Under the pieces are notes generated by a model. It searched no databases. It was not told the DNA's origin and was given only the letters and a program-made list of their open reading frames with translations. From an uncultured Lysobacteraceae bacterium (lineage in GTDB: Bacteria; Pseudomonadota; Gammaproteobacteria; Xanthomonadales; Xanthomonadaceae), in assembly GCA_902825775.1 (NCBI GenBank), contig CADECF010000003.1, positions 235,800 through 299,799 of the forward strand: DNA of 64,000 nt. The letters are read 5' to 3'. Positions 63,467 through 64,000 of this stretch are shown piece by piece. The stretch's first letter is position 1. Each line of letters starts with the position of its first letter. A program made the translations under genes and the position numbers.

Positions 63467-64000
63467 ATGAGCAAGCGGGATTACTACGAAGTACTGGGTG
63501 TGGCGCGCACGGCGACCGATGAGGAGCTGAAAAAAGCCTATCGGCGTTGCGCGATGAAATACCACCCGGACCGCAATCCCGGCGACAAGGAATCCGAAGC
63601 CTCGTTCAAGGAGTGCAAGGAAGCCTACGAAGTGCTGTCCGACGGCGGCAAACGCCGCATGTACGACGCGCACGGCCATGCCGCGTTCGAGCACGGCATG
63701 GGCGGCGGCAACAGCGGACCGGCCGGTTTCGGCGACGTCGGCGATATCTTCGGCGACATCTTCGGCAACATTTTCGGCGGCGGCGCCTCGCGTGGCCCGC
63801 GCCGCGGCGCGGACATCGGTTACGTGATGGAGCTGGACCTGGAAGAGGCCGTCGCCGGCCTCGAAAAACGCATCGAAATCCCTACGCTCGCCGCCTGCGA
63901 GCATTGCAAGGGCAGCGGTTCGGAAGACGGCAAGCTGGAAACCTGCGACACCTGCCGCGGACACGGCCAGGTACGCATGCAGCGCGGCATTTTCTCGATG
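63467..64000 (+). CDS. dnaJ: Chaperone DnaJ (Hsp40), 3' end outside window
   Basis: DnaJ stimulates the DnaK ATPase. The 178 residues seen include the J domain ([23 protein letters not shown] in [10 protein letters not shown]), a Gly/Phe-rich linker ([20 protein letters not shown]) and the start of the zinc domain ([16 protein letters not shown]). The gene continues past the window. It lies 40 bases after the hemoglobin gene. Confidence 0.97.
   Translation, partial: MSKRDYYEVLGVARTATDEELKKAYRRCAMKYHPDRNPGDKESEASFKECKEAYEVLSDGGKRRMYDAHGHAAFEHGMGGGNSGPAGFGDVGDIFGDIFGNIFGGGASRGPRRGADIGYVMELDLEEAVAGLEKRIEIPTLAACEHCKGSGSEDGKLETCDTCRGHGQVRMQRGIFSM

Overview
The window reads as a chromosome segment of a GC-rich gammaproteobacterium of the Xanthomonadaceae (Lysobacter/Luteimonas/Xanthomonas-like). 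This rests on the large NAD-dependent glutamate dehydrogenase, the rpsF-rpsR-rplI-dnaB and smpB-ratA-rnfH-bamE-fur-recN-hrcA-grpE-dnaK blocks, the StlD/DarB-like ketosynthase fusion, and many dispersed palindromic repeats between genes. No species is assigned from the sequence alone, and no plasmid, phage or CRISPR region was seen.

Layout. 1-5 kb: the 3' end of NAD-glutamate dehydrogenase, NAD kinase, a cN-I-type 5'-nucleotidase bracketed by repeats, and two small conserved genes. 5-15 kb (minus strand): exonuclease I and a kynurenine/3-hydroxyanthranilate catabolic cluster (kmo, kynU, ACMSD, HAO, aminomuconate deaminase, carbonic anhydrase, aminomuconic semialdehyde dehydrogenase, SDR). A small element carrying a frameshifted GIY-YIG nuclease gene between 37-bp inverted repeats lies between kynU and kmo. 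15-27 kb: PaiB-like protein, asnS, an A-type Fe-S carrier, ribosomal proteins S6/S18/L9, dnaB, alanine racemase, photolyase and a WS/DGAT acyltransferase. 27-31 kb: an OmpA-family lipoprotein and a ketosynthase III/heme-oxygenase-like fusion with a partner of unknown function.

31-45.5 kb is a coherent glycan-use locus: glucokinase, aspartylglucosaminidase, a CutC-family protein, GH92 and GH47 alpha-mannosidases, a GH2 beta-mannosidase, a LacI regulator, a FucP-type sugar transporter, an AGE-family isomerase and a fructokinase. Together they could strip mannose from N-glycans and feed it through fructose into fructose-6-phosphate. 45.5-51 kb holds stress and unknown genes, a short UvrA paralog, a VOC/AraC pair and tmRNA (ssrA). 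51-64 kb holds a CHASE/PAS histidine kinase, smpB, ratA/rnfH, bamE, fur, recN, an ankyrin protein, and the heat-shock block hrcA-grpE-dnaK-(truncated hemoglobin)-dnaJ; dnaJ is cut by the window end.

The main points for a second look are the GIY-YIG inverted-repeat element and its short MITE-like relative, the ketosynthase fusion, the N-glycan/mannose locus with its candidate LacI operators, a probable dnaB 3' relic, and a set of genes whose -10-like boxes sit six or seven bases before the start codon (candidate leaderless mRNAs, including a 26-codon leader ORF coupled to alr).
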